From: a virus | Strand: one strand, 5' to 3' | Virus record (IMG/VR): IMGVR_UViG_3300035698_009668 | Coordinates: 1-26,066 of that record | DNA length: 26,066 nucleotides | Part shown: positions 1-7,286 of the stretch, one piece after another | Numbering within the stretch: position 1 is the stretch's first letter | Layout: each line of letters starts with the position of its first letter | Notes under the pieces: generated by a model | Seen by the model: the letters and a program-made list of their open reading frames with translations, nothing else | What the model was told of the DNA's origin: nothing | Databases searched by the model: none | Position numbers and translations under genes: made by a program

Positions 1-195
1 GAGGCAGAGTTAGATATGACGGTAGAAAGAGTTGTATTAGATGGGCATCATCACGCTTGGGTGACTAAAGATTTACTTGATTTATGTGATTATATGAATA
101 AATCAGATCTACCTTTTTCAATGAGTGTGGTTAAATACCAAGATGTAGATGACAAAGCTGGTAATGGCTTTACCATAGTTTTACAAAAGTTATAG
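1..195 (+). CDS. 3' end of an unidentified virion gene (partial)
   Basis: An open frame enters from the left edge in frame 1 and runs 64 residues to a TAG stop. The visible part contains a histidine run (GHHHAW) and ends in FTIVLQKL. It lies directly before the neck and tail genes, so a head-completion or connector role is likely from position only. I do not recognise the family from this fragment. Codon use matches the adjacent structural genes. Confidence 0.75.
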   Translation, partial: EAELDMTVERVVLDGHHHAWVTKDLLDLCDYMNKSDLPFSMSVVKYQDVDDKAGNGFTIVLQKL

Positions 196-208
196 AGGAT
201 AGTTATTT

Positions 209-240
209 AATAATTCACTCATAGAAGTTCACTAATGGAG
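209..240 (+). promoter_or_regulatory. Candidate late-promoter motif, copy 1
   Basis: The 50-base gap between two virion genes holds AATAATTCACTCATA, then a second TTCACT, then AATGGAG. The same arrangement (AATAACTCACTCATA, TCAC, ATGGAG) recurs at 22078-22108 ahead of the terminase operon, and a short copy lies at 3664-3674. The GGAG at its 3' end also serves as ribosome binding site for the gene at 246. No good -35/-10 pair is visible, so recognition by the phage sigma factor is an inference. Confidence 0.45.
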
Positions 241-245
241 ACAAT

Positions 246-1082
246 ATGTTAGATATTAAAACACTTTTAGACATTAAATATTACGACACTTCCGCCTATG
301 CGGACTTGAAGATGAAGATGGGTGGAGCAGGACGTGATACATACACCGCAACTCTAGCTGACGATGAGTATTTATATATTGGTTTTGAGAAGCCAATAAA
401 GAATATTTACTTTGATTTCTCTACTCCCAACACAACTGTGAATACCCTAACTGTCGAATATTCTGATGCCGACGGAACCTGGACGGAACTAGATGTGTAT
501 GATGAGACAGAGGGCATGACTAGAAGCGGTCTTTTACAATGGGAAGAGTTAAGCGGAAGTCTCTTAGGTGAGATTGAAATTGATTCTATCTCTAAATATT
601 GGATAAGAATCCAACCATCTGCCACTCATTCAGAGGCAATATGGAATTTTATGGGGCTTATATTAGCGAGTGATACTGATTTACTCCTAGAAAACCCTTA
701 CATTTTAGAAACAAACCTATTGATGGGTGAATCAAATCACCTTAAAGCTCATGTAGCTGCTAGAAAAGAAATTATACAGACTTTCTCTAATAAGGGGGAC
801 ATCTCTTACACATCTGGCGGTAACTATAAGCAACTAGACTTCTGGGATATGTTGAATATTCAAGAGTTTAGACAGGGAGCAGTCTTCCTCGCATTGAGCA
901 AGATATATTTTAATCTCTCTGATAAAGACGAGGATACTTGGTTAAAGAAATCAGAGTCATATAGACAACGATACTTAGACCAGATTAACTTGTATTATAA
1001 AACGATAGATAAAAACGATAACGGTCTTACTAGCTCTTCAGAGAATAACGCTCGGGCAGCTACTAAGACACTAACGAGATAA
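246..1082 (+). CDS. Putative neck / head-tail connector protein
   Basis: 278 aa, started at an ATG preceded by GGAG. Residues about 45-140 read like a beta-sandwich of the discoidin/galactose-binding kind often found in virion proteins: YIGFEKPI, FDFSTP, LTVEYSD, DGTWTELDVYDE, ISKYWIRI. The C-terminal third is more helical, with basic and acidic stretches. It lies upstream of the putative tail terminator and tail tube, the usual place for neck or head-tail connector proteins. No catalytic motif is seen. Assignment to a virion structural role is fairly safe; the exact role is inferred from order. Confidence 0.6.
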   Translation: MLDIKTLLDIKYYDTSAYADLKMKMGGAGRDTYTATLADDEYLYIGFEKPIKNIYFDFSTPNTTVNTLTVEYSDADGTWTELDVYDETEGMTRSGLLQWEELSGSLLGEIEIDSISKYWIRIQPSATHSEAIWNFMGLILASDTDLLLENPYILETNLLMGESNHLKAHVAARKEIIQTFSNKGDISYTSGGNYKQLDFWDMLNIQEFRQGAVFLALSKIYFNLSDKDEDTWLKKSESYRQRYLDQINLYYKTIDKNDNGLTSSSENNARAATKTLTR

Positions 1083-1085
1083 TAT

Positions 1086-1544
1086 ATGTCAAACGAGATA
1101 ACAACATTACTAACAGGAATAAACACAAGGGTCTTAGCAGTGCTAGGTTCCTCGTATTCTGAATTAGGTTATATAGTTGACGTAACTGATAACCCTTTTA
1201 AGGGAAGCTCAAAATCCTATGGAACTCTTGCTGGAGATGTATCGGAAGTTGAGACCTCTGCGGGTGTATTAGGGAGTTATACAGTGACTCAGAACTTCAC
1301 TGTTAAGGTAACAAACAAATGGGCTACATCTCAGGCTGGTGATAGTAGCAAAAGAAGTACAATGGTTGCGTTACTTGAGAAGTGTCTTCTCATTTATAAA
1401 GACCTTGTTAACAACAAAGCAGGCAGTCCAAACATCGTACTAAATGTTTTAGACGGTATGGAGACAGTCAACACGTTTCACGATGAAGAAAATGTCTGTG
1501 AAGCGACCATGTCAATTGGCATACTCTATAGGATAGCATTGTAA
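1086..1544 (+). CDS. Putative tail terminator / tail completion protein
   Basis: 152 aa, starting 4 bases after the previous stop. Size, mixed alpha/beta character and position directly before the tail tube gene match tail terminator proteins (lambda gpU-like position), which cap the tube and join it to the head. The sequence begins with an amphipathic helix (NEITTLLTGINTRVLAVL) and ends in beta-like segments (NVCEATMSIGILYRIAL). The stop overlaps the next ATG as TAATG. In the uninterrupted ancestor this overlap probably led straight into the tail tube gene, but a GIY-YIG ORF now follows. Confidence 0.55.
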   Translation: MSNEITTLLTGINTRVLAVLGSSYSELGYIVDVTDNPFKGSSKSYGTLAGDVSEVETSAGVLGSYTVTQNFTVKVTNKWATSQAGDSSKRSTMVALLEKCLLIYKDLVNNKAGSPNIVLNVLDGMETVNTFHDEENVCEATMSIGILYRIAL

Positions 1545-1849
1545 TGTTTTATGTTTATAGACATATTAGACTCGACCATGACACCCCATTTTACGTAGGT
1601 AAAGGTAAGGGTAAACGTGCTTATTCTAAATGTAGAAATAAATACTGGAAAAATATTGTAAAAAAAACTGATTATGAAGTTATATCTAAGAGAACTGGTG
1701 AAGTTTGTGGAATTTTCAAATCTCAAATAGATTGTGCTCTTTCATTATTTAGTAATAAAAAAGCTCAGTCAAAGATATCCGCTATTCTTTTAGGTAGCGA
1801 AAATAGGAAATCCTATAAAGGATTTATATTTAAGTATTTAACAAAGTAA
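1544..1849 (+). CDS. Chimeric GIY-YIG homing endonuclease remnant (middle missing)
   Basis: 101 aa. Residues 2-40 are the start of a GIY-YIG nuclease domain: FYVYRH, then TPFYVGKGKGKRA with the YVG core, then RNKYWKNIV. The domain stops there, so the segment that carries the catalytic glutamate is absent. Residues about 48-101 (SKRTGEVCGIFKSQIDCALSL ... SYKGFIFKYL) look like the C-terminal DNA-binding tail (NUMOD1-like helix-turn-helix) of such enzymes. An internal deletion has probably fused head to tail in frame, and nuclease activity is not expected. The ORF is more A/T-rich than its neighbours, as expected for a mobile gene. It lies between tail terminator and tail tube, in the same frame as the tail tube. 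Confidence 0.75.
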   Translation: MFYVYRHIRLDHDTPFYVGKGKGKRAYSKCRNKYWKNIVKKTDYEVISKRTGEVCGIFKSQIDCALSLFSNKKAQSKISAILLGSENRKSYKGFIFKYLTK

Positions 1850-1865
1850 ACAATGTTTATATAAT
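1838..1865 (+). promoter_or_regulatory. Possible promoter TTAACA-16-TATAAT before tail tube
   Basis: TTAACA at 1838-1843 and TATAAT at 1860-1865 are separated by 16 bases. The element straddles the 3' end of the GIY-YIG ORF and the gap before the tail tube frame. A transcript would begin near 1872, only about 8-10 bases before the first conserved tail tube codon, so its leader would be nearly absent. This could be a promoter brought by the insertion. A/T-rich sequence makes chance matches common. Confidence 0.4.
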
Positions 1866-1879
1866 CACGGGGGTGGATT

Positions 1880-3058
1880 ATCGGATACTCAATCAAAAAC
1901 AATATAAAAATTGCAATTAAAGAAGAAGAGACGGAAGGAACCTTTGTAGCACCAACAGCAGGATCGGATTTTATCCAAGTACTAGCTGATGGAGCATCTA
2001 TGGACCCAGCAAAAGAATTGCTTGAACGTGACCTACTAGGTGGCGGTCTTTCAAAAGCAACTCCAAGAACTGGTCTATGGAGTGTAGCTGGTACGTTAAG
2101 CGTAGAAGCAAAAGCACATGGAACAGAAGGAACAGCTCCAGAATACGGACTTTTAATGGAAGGAATTCTAGGTAACACTAGAAGTGTAACAACTAAAACA
2201 ACTGATGATTCAGAAGCGGGAACTTATTCTGACACAGTATTGTGTCTTAATGCAGTAGATGCTTCCGGATATACCGCAGGAGACATAGTCGTTGTAAAAA
2301 GATCTGCAAACTATCATATTTCTCCAATTACAAATGTTGCAACTAATGAGATTACTCTTTTAGTAGCAGACCCAGCGGGAGCTTTTGTAGATGGACTAGA
2401 TATTGCAGCCGTAACAACTTATTACCCAGCAGATGAAGATCACAAAGCTATCTCAGTATCTAGATATATTGAAGGTGCAATTCTTGAAAAATCTGTAGGT
2501 TCTAAGATGGTATCTATGGCACTGTCAGGTTTCGAAACTGGAGCAATGGCTAAGTGGGAATTTGGATTTGAAGGACTTTATCCTGATAAAGAAGTATCAG
2601 CTATAGGCTATACTCCTGATTTTGATTCAGCACTTCCTCCAATTATTCTATCAGCTTGTGTTTATCAAGATGGTGTAGCTCTTCCTGTAAACTCTTTAGG
2701 ATTTTCTATAGAAAATGAATTAGGAAAAATTACATCCACATGCCACTCCAAAGGTACTATCTCAAGTAGAGTTACTGGTAGAGGAATCACTGGAACAATT
2801 GATCCTTACAAGCAGAATGATGATATTGCACAGTGGGAAAAGTTTGAATTAGGAACTGAATATTCTATCTTTGGTTTTGCTAAAGTCCCAACAGGAGTTG
2901 ATGGCGAATATGGAGATGTTTTTGCCTTCTATATGCCTTACTGTTTATCAACAGAACTAGGTGAGGGAGATAAGGACGGAATTTTGCAAGATTCTATTAG
3001 CTTTAATGCTGGCGGTGGATCAGATCAAGCGGAAGAAATATTTATTAGTTTCATATAA
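1880..3058 (+). CDS. Major tail tube protein (no canonical start codon visible)
   Basis: The open frame from 1865 gives GYSIKNNIKIAIKEEE, then TEGTFVAPTAGSDFIQVLADG, then MDPAKELLERDL. This resembles the N-terminus of siphophage tail tube proteins (T/S-E-G-T-x-V-A-P, then A-x-M-x-P-x-K-E-L-x-E-R), which polymerise into the tube. No ATG, GTG, TTG or CTG occurs in frame before the ATG at 2000. The coordinates use an in-frame ATC at 1880, which lies 6 bases after GGGGG (1869-1873) and directly before the conserved GGA TAC TCA; this gives 392 aa. The alternative ATG at 2000 (352 aa) has GGAG five bases upstream but would remove 40 conserved residues. The product is fairly sure; the start is unresolved. 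Confidence 0.7.
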   Translation: MGYSIKNNIKIAIKEEETEGTFVAPTAGSDFIQVLADGASMDPAKELLERDLLGGGLSKATPRTGLWSVAGTLSVEAKAHGTEGTAPEYGLLMEGILGNTRSVTTKTTDDSEAGTYSDTVLCLNAVDASGYTAGDIVVVKRSANYHISPITNVATNEITLLVADPAGAFVDGLDIAAVTTYYPADEDHKAISVSRYIEGAILEKSVGSKMVSMALSGFETGAMAKWEFGFEGLYPDKEVSAIGYTPDFDSALPPIILSACVYQDGVALPVNSLGFSIENELGKITSTCHSKGTISSRVTGRGITGTIDPYKQNDDIAQWEKFELGTEYSIFGFAKVPTGVDGEYGDVFAFYMPYCLSTELGEGDKDGILQDSISFNAGGGSDQAEEIFISFI

Positions 3059-3069
3059 GATTGACTTCT

Positions 3070-3105
3070 AACATAGATCTATATGATGATATATAGATCT
3101 ATGTT
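3070..3105 (+). repeat. Perfect 15-bp inverted repeat with 6-base loop
   Basis: AACATAGATCTATAT (3070-3084) and its exact reverse complement (3091-3105) flank GATGAT. It lies between the tail tube stop and the HNH gene start. No run of T follows, so it is not a standard intrinsic terminator. It may reduce HNH translation, stabilise the tail tube mRNA end, or mark the insertion boundary. Confidence 0.85.
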
Positions 3106-3113
3106 GATGTTTT

Positions 3114-3665
3114 ATGGAAAAATGGAAAGATGTTTCAGGTTATGAAGGTTTATACCAAGTAAGTTCTTATGGAAGAGTTAAAAGTTTAGAGAGATTAGTT
3201 TCTCATAGGCTATGTGGTATGCAAAAAGTTTCTGAGAAGATACTAAAACAAGGTAATGCTACCGGTGGATATAAATGCTTAAATCTATCCAAAAATAATA
3301 TAAAAAAATCTATAAGTGCACATAGGCTTGTAGCTTTAACATTTATCCCCAATCCTTTAAACTTACCAGAAGTAAACCACATAGATGAAATAAAGACCAA
3401 TAACCACGTCACTAACCTGGAATGGTGCTCAAAAAAATACAATTTAAATTATAGAGACACTCAAAAAAGAATAAAAAAATCTAATTACAAAAGTATACAA
3501 GGTAAAAAACGTGGAGTGTTTTGGAAGAAAGTAGAGAAAAAATGGCGAGCAGCTATAGGTTATAAGGGTAAGGAAATACATCTTGGTTATTTTTTTGTTA
3601 AAGAAGATGCCTATAAAGCTTACTATGATAAATATTTAGAGATTTATAAAGAGAGACCTTGGTAA
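3114..3665 (+). CDS. HNH homing endonuclease (NUMOD4-HNH-AP2)
   Basis: 183 aa with full domain order. Residues 1-27 are a NUMOD4 motif (W-K-D-V-S-G-Y-E-G-L-Y-Q-V-S-S-Y-G-R-V). Residues 69-110 are an HNH_3 domain (AHRLVALTFIPNP, VNHIDEIKTNN, NLEWCS). Residues 132-175 are an AP2-like DNA-binding domain (RGVFWKK, KKWRAAI, LGYFFVKEDAYKAYY). Such enzymes cut intron-less or insertion-less alleles and spread by repair. It appears intact, unlike the GIY-YIG remnants. It lies between tail tube and chaperone genes, behind a strong hairpin. No Shine-Dalgarno precedes its ATG, suggesting low expression. The gene is markedly A-rich. Confidence 0.9.
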   Translation: MEKWKDVSGYEGLYQVSSYGRVKSLERLVSHRLCGMQKVSEKILKQGNATGGYKCLNLSKNNIKKSISAHRLVALTFIPNPLNLPEVNHIDEIKTNNHVTNLEWCSKKYNLNYRDTQKRIKKSNYKSIQGKKRGVFWKKVEKKWRAAIGYKGKEIHLGYFFVKEDAYKAYYDKYLEIYKERPW

Positions 3666-3686
3666 TAATTCACTTGTGTATATAAT
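3659..3686 (+). promoter_or_regulatory. Possible promoter TTGGTA-16-TATAAT before tail chaperone
   Basis: TTGGTA (3659-3664) spans the HNH stop codon and TATAAT lies at 3681-3686, 16 bases apart. It lies 29 bases before the chaperone ATG, which also has AAAAAAGGAG. The AATAATTCACT motif (3664-3674) sits inside the spacer. Like the element at 1838, it follows an inserted endonuclease gene and could restore expression of the downstream tail genes. Confidence 0.45.
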
Positions 3687-3714
3687 ATAGAGAAACATAA
3701 AAAAGGAGACCAGA

Positions 3715-4143
3715 ATGCGAATTTTTAAGACTTCTGATGAGATATCTATCAAAATTGATGATGTGACTGTGATTGTATCCCCCCTAACTTATGAACATAA
3801 AGTAGAAGTGCAGGCATTTATGTTGAAAGCAGCTAAGGGAGATGCCGAAGGGATTAGTGCAGGAATGGAAGGTGCTAGACTAGCAATTAAATATGCTGTG
3901 AAAAGGGTAGACAACGTTACCCACGTAGACGGTACTCCCTATGAAGTGAAAATGGAAAACAAAGTCTTATCTGATGAAACTTTAAATGAATTATGTAACT
4001 GTGAAATAACTGATAAGTTATATAATGTTTGTTGCCAACTACTTGCAAGCATCCCTAAACAATTCATCGATCCTGTGTCTAAAAAACCGATGAAGGGGGT
4101 ATCCTTCTCAAAAAACTTAAAGAGGACGGGGAAAAAGAAATAA
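3715..4143 (+). CDS. Tail assembly chaperone, short (zero-frame) product
   Basis: 142 aa, with a strong AAAAAAGGAG ribosome binding site. Position between tail tube and tape measure, size, and a downstream overlapping frame without a start all match the gpG half of lambda-type gpG/gpGT chaperones, which coat the tape measure during tail assembly. The N-terminus is beta-like (DEISIKIDDVTVIVSPLTYE), followed by helices (KVEVQAFMLKAAK). The zero-frame end is lysine-rich (SKNLKRTGKKK) and stops at 4141. A -1 shift at 4110-4116 would give a 300-aa long form. Confidence 0.8.
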   Translation: MRIFKTSDEISIKIDDVTVIVSPLTYEHKVEVQAFMLKAAKGDAEGISAGMEGARLAIKYAVKRVDNVTHVDGTPYEVKMENKVLSDETLNELCNCEITDKLYNVCCQLLASIPKQFIDPVSKKPMKGVSFSKNLKRTGKKK

Positions 4144-4152
4144 TTCACGTCC
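4110..4152 (+). promoter_or_regulatory. Programmed -1 ribosomal frameshift site
   Basis: The heptamer A AAA AAC (4110-4116) is in the zero-frame register X XXY YYZ. After 7 bases, GGACG (4124-4128) can pair with CGTCC (4148-4152), a five-pair stem whose loop contains the zero-frame stop. A second, weaker slip candidate, GGGGAAAAAG, lies at 4128-4137. The -1 frame beyond has 166 codons and no usable start, which is the strongest reason to accept frameshifting. Confidence 0.8.
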
Positions 4153-4616
4153 GTTATCTTTCAGAATTTTGGGAATATGTAGTTTGGAAAATTATAGATA
4201 TAAGTTCCTTAAGCTTACATGATATAATTACCCTTAAGGCAAACTTTGAATATGTATATGTTTTAAGGTGTGACCACTTAGTAGAAGAACACGTTGATAA
4301 GGGTTACACTAGAGAAGTTGCAGAGAAGACAGTCCGTTTAGAACACGGTTGTAGTAAGATTTCAGAGACACCGATTTATAAGATTGATAATATTGATTTC
4401 TACACATGTCCATGTAACTTCCGTAATAATAAATTCAATTTTCTATTAACTGCTTCTGCAGCATATGAAAAAGGAATTTTACCCTACCCAGGAAGCTTAT
4501 CCGAGCAACCTGCCAAAGCGATGGAAGCTATTAACTTGCTGAGTTCTTTAAAACTTCAATTTCAGCAAGAAGAAAGTAAAAAACAAAAAGCTAACCAAAA
4601 AAGAATAACAGGATAA
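4116..4616 (+). CDS. Tail assembly chaperone, -1 frame extension (gpT-like)
   Basis: An open frame of about 166 residues in the -1 register follows the chaperone. It begins LKEDGEKEIIHVRYLSEFW and ends in a charged, Gln/Lys-rich tail (QFQQEESKKQKANQKRITG). The frame has no ATG, GTG or TTG in its first part and a stop just upstream at 4080-4082, so it is made only as a fusion to the zero-frame protein, total 300 aa. The extension would bind tail tube subunits, as gpT does in lambda. It contains a Cys cluster (FYTCPCNF) that might bind metal. It ends 29 bases before the tape measure. Confidence 0.8.
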   Translation, partial: LKEDGEKEIIHVRYLSEFWEYVVWKIIDISSLSLHDIITLKANFEYVYVLRCDHLVEEHVDKGYTREVAEKTVRLEHGCSKISETPIYKIDNIDFYTCPCNFRNNKFNFLLTASAAYEKGILPYPGSLSEQPAKAMEAINLLSSLKLQFQQEESKKQKANQKRITG

Positions 4617-4645
4617 GCTCAGCAGGCACAACCTAGGAAGTAATT

Positions 4646-7228
4646 ATGGACGGAGTTGTACTAGATTTTAAACTGGAAACGCAGAAGGCGAACAAACAGT
4701 TAAAAAGTTTAAACGATAATGTAAAAGAAGTCGGGAAACAGGTATCTGTAACCAGATTAGCGATAGCAAACGCCTTTGGTGCCGCTATTGTTGGAAGTGT
4801 GAAAGCAGTAGCATCAGCTTTGATAAGTGTAGCTAGAAACTCAATTGAAGCTGCTAGTGGGGCAGAAGAAACCGCAAGTAAATTTGCAACAATCTTCAGC
4901 ACTCTCGGAACAGATGGGGAGGCAGCAGCACAACAGCTTGCAGATGCTTATGGATTAACCTTAGATGCATCTAAAGAGATGATCTCAGGAACTGGAGACT
5001 TACTTACTGCTCTAGGTTATAGTCAAGAAGCAGCATTAAAACTATCAGTACAAGTACAGCAATTAGCTGTAGATTTAGTTTCATTTAAAAACTTTTCAGG
5101 AGGAGCAGAAGGAGCGTCTTTAGCAATTACAAAAGCTCTTTTAGGAGAGCGAGATTCGTTAACATCTTTGGGAATAAAAATAAGTGAAGTAGATGTTCAA
5201 ACACAAATTGCTACAAATAATACTAAAGGTTTAACTTTTGCTACGGATAAACAATCCAAGGCACAAGCTACTTTAGATTTAATTATGAAGAGTAGTGCTA
5301 ACGCTATAGGAGACTTTGCAAGGACTAGCCACTCTTATGCTAACCAATCCAGAATTTTAGATAATGCCGTAAAGGATATGTCTATTACTTTTGGTACAGC
5401 TCTTTTACCTGCAATGACAGCAGCGAAATCTGCTATGGTAAAGTTAGTAAAAGACAATAGAGATCTTATAAAATCTTTAGCAGATATGGCTGGAGGTGCT
5501 CTCAAAGCTATTATAGACGGATTCATAACTTTTGGAAAACATCTTAGAGACAACGCTGCTATCTATAAACCTATAATTGCGGGACTAGCTTTATTAGCAA
5601 CTACTTTAGGAATAATAGGAATAGCTTTACTTGCAGTAGCAGCTAAAACGTACATAGCATCAACTGGATTTGGAGCATTAGCAACAAGTGCAGCATCTGC
5701 TTGGGCAGCAGTTCTTTTACCTGTAACTCTTGTAGTAGCTGCTATCACCTTAGTTGGAGCTACAGCATATCTCTTATGGAAAAATTGGGATGATGTTGTA
5801 GGTTGGATAACAACTAAAGCTTACGAATTAGCAGCAACATTCAAAGATGTCGCAGCTACGATAGTAGAAGGTGTTGCGGTAATTGAGCCAGCATTCCGAT
5901 TAATTTTTTCATCTTTAATCACAATATGGGCACACACTACAGGCACAATTATTCAAGGAGCTATAGATATAGCTACTGTTCTAGGTGGGGTTTTTGGATT
6001 AGAGTTACCCGAGTTTATGACTAATTTTAAAAGTAATCTTTTAGAATCTGCAGAAGCTATGAGAGAGGGTGGGGGAAGTGCAGATAATTTAGCTAAATCT
6101 TTAAGAGTAGGAGCACAAGCATCTAGAGACAGTGCTTTAGCGGTTACTGTTGCTACAGAAGAGATTGCAGAAAATACAAAAGAAACTGATAAAAATGCCG
6201 AAGCTAAAAAATTAGCTGCAGAAGCTCAAAGAGCAATAGAGCTTAAAGAAGAAGAAGCTCGTAAAAAAGCTGCTGCTGCAAAAGAAGCTGCAGCACTTGC
6301 TGAAGTAGAGAGACAAACTAAACTAGCTGCAGATTTAAAAGCACTTAAAGATGCACAGAAACTTCTAAATGAAGAAGAGCGTTTAGTTGAAGAAGAAGAG
6401 GGGATAATTAGAAATGAAGAAGCTCTAGTTACTCTACAAACACAACTCACAAAAGAACAAGAATTAAAAATACTAGCTGCTCAAAATGTAGGACAAACCG
6501 TAAGGGATATAGAGGTACTGCGAACTAAATTTGAATCAGATAACACTAAAGCTAGAATAGCAAATGCTAATAAAGAGAGTAAAGAAAGAGATAAGATTTC
6601 AAAAAAACAACTTACTCAATTTCAACTTACTGACAAAGCTAAAGCTAAGTGGGAAAAATCTACTTGGTCTGAAAGAGCAGATACAACTAAAACAGGTTTA
6701 ACCGCTATCGCAGGACTACAAAACTCAAGTAATAAAGCAGCTTTCGCTGTGGGAAAAAGTGCAGCTATTGCAAATGCAATCATAGCAACATATCAATCTG
6801 CAACATTAGCTTTTTCATCTTTAGCAGGAATTCCAATTATAGGACCCGTCCTAGGCGGAATCGCTGCTGCAGCCGCAATAGCAGCGGGACTAGGCAACGT
6901 CTCAAAAATCAGATCACAGAAACCTCCACAGGCTTCTACGTTTGCAGCAGGTGGGGTAGTTACTGGTCCAGGCACATCTACTTCAGATAGTATCCCAGCT
7001 TTCCTATCGAATAATGAGACTGTTTTAAATGGTCGTCAACAAGCTAATACTTTGATGGCTATAGCTGAAGGCGGTGGAAACTCAAGAAACTCTGGTTTGT
7101 TAGATGCTATATATAAACTAGGAGATAGAATAGCTAATATGGAAATAGTTCTAGAGACTTCAGATTACCAGATTGGTAGAGCAGTTAATAGAGCAGTTTC
7201 AGATGGTCTAGTACTAGGAGGAATTTAA
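4646..7228 (+). CDS. Tail tape measure protein
   Basis: 860 aa, preceded by AGGAAG. It sets tail length and is ejected with DNA. The N-terminal part is helical and Ala/Lys-rich. Residues about 140-215 match the usual tape measure core (FKNFSGGAEGASLAITKALL, GERDSLTSLGIKISE). Residues about 310-385 contain hydrophobic membrane-like stretches. Residues about 510-650 are long charged coiled coil (KKLAAEAQRAIELKEEEARK). Near residues 705-750 there is another hydrophobic Gly/Ala segment (AFSSLAGIPIIGPVLGGIAA), followed by a conserved-looking C-terminal part (FAAGGVVTGPGTSTSDSIPA, LSNNETVLNGRQ). It is short for the family, so the tail should be short to medium. No lytic domain is seen. Confidence 0.92.
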   Translation: MDGVVLDFKLETQKANKQLKSLNDNVKEVGKQVSVTRLAIANAFGAAIVGSVKAVASALISVARNSIEAASGAEETASKFATIFSTLGTDGEAAAQQLADAYGLTLDASKEMISGTGDLLTALGYSQEAALKLSVQVQQLAVDLVSFKNFSGGAEGASLAITKALLGERDSLTSLGIKISEVDVQTQIATNNTKGLTFATDKQSKAQATLDLIMKSSANAIGDFARTSHSYANQSRILDNAVKDMSITFGTALLPAMTAAKSAMVKLVKDNRDLIKSLADMAGGALKAIIDGFITFGKHLRDNAAIYKPIIAGLALLATTLGIIGIALLAVAAKTYIASTGFGALATSAASAWAAVLLPVTLVVAAITLVGATAYLLWKNWDDVVGWITTKAYELAATFKDVAATIVEGVAVIEPAFRLIFSSLITIWAHTTGTIIQGAIDIATVLGGVFGLELPEFMTNFKSNLLESAEAMREGGGSADNLAKSLRVGAQASRDSALAVTVATEEIAENTKETDKNAEAKKLAAEAQRAIELKEEEARKKAAAAKEAAALAEVERQTKLAADLKALKDAQKLLNEEERLVEEEEGIIRNEEALVTLQTQLTKEQELKILAAQNVGQTVRDIEVLRTKFESDNTKARIANANKESKERDKISKKQLTQFQLTDKAKAKWEKSTWSERADTTKTGLTAIAGLQNSSNKAAFAVGKSAAIANAIIATYQSATLAFSSLAGIPIIGPVLGGIAAAAAIAAGLGNVSKIRSQKPPQASTFAAGGVVTGPGTSTSDSIPAFLSNNETVLNGRQQANTLMAIAEGGGNSRNSGLLDAIYKLGDRIANMEIVLETSDYQIGRAVNRAVSDGLVLGGI

Positions 7229-7229
7229 T

Positions 7230-7286
7230 ATGGCACATCTCAGAGCCTTCAAGAAAAGCATTAAATATTTAAAAGGAGAGTTGTAA
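7230..7286 (+). CDS. 18-aa peptide ORF between tape measure and distal tail gene
   Basis: The ORF encodes MAHLRAFKKSIKYLKGEL. It starts one base after the tape measure stop, with AGGAGG (7216-7221) eight bases upstream, and its stop overlaps the next start as TAATG. The peptide is basic and amphipathic. It may act only to couple translation: its 3' end contains the AAAAGGAG used by the next gene. Its first four residues (MAHL) equal those of the next protein, which suggests duplication of a start region. A functional peptide cannot be excluded. Confidence 0.5.
   Translation: MAHLRAFKKSIKYLKGEL

Noticed and set aside
1547-1882. Self-splicing group I intron interrupting the tail tube start codon
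   Set aside because: The exon junction would be exact, but only about 33 bases lie outside the ORF, and I could not find paired P3-P8-like elements. The 5' exon would end in G, not the usual U. Kept only as a test in the findings.
1813-2178. 121-codon minus-strand frame over the tail tube start
   Set aside because: Pro/Ser-rich shadow of the conserved tail tube N-terminus.
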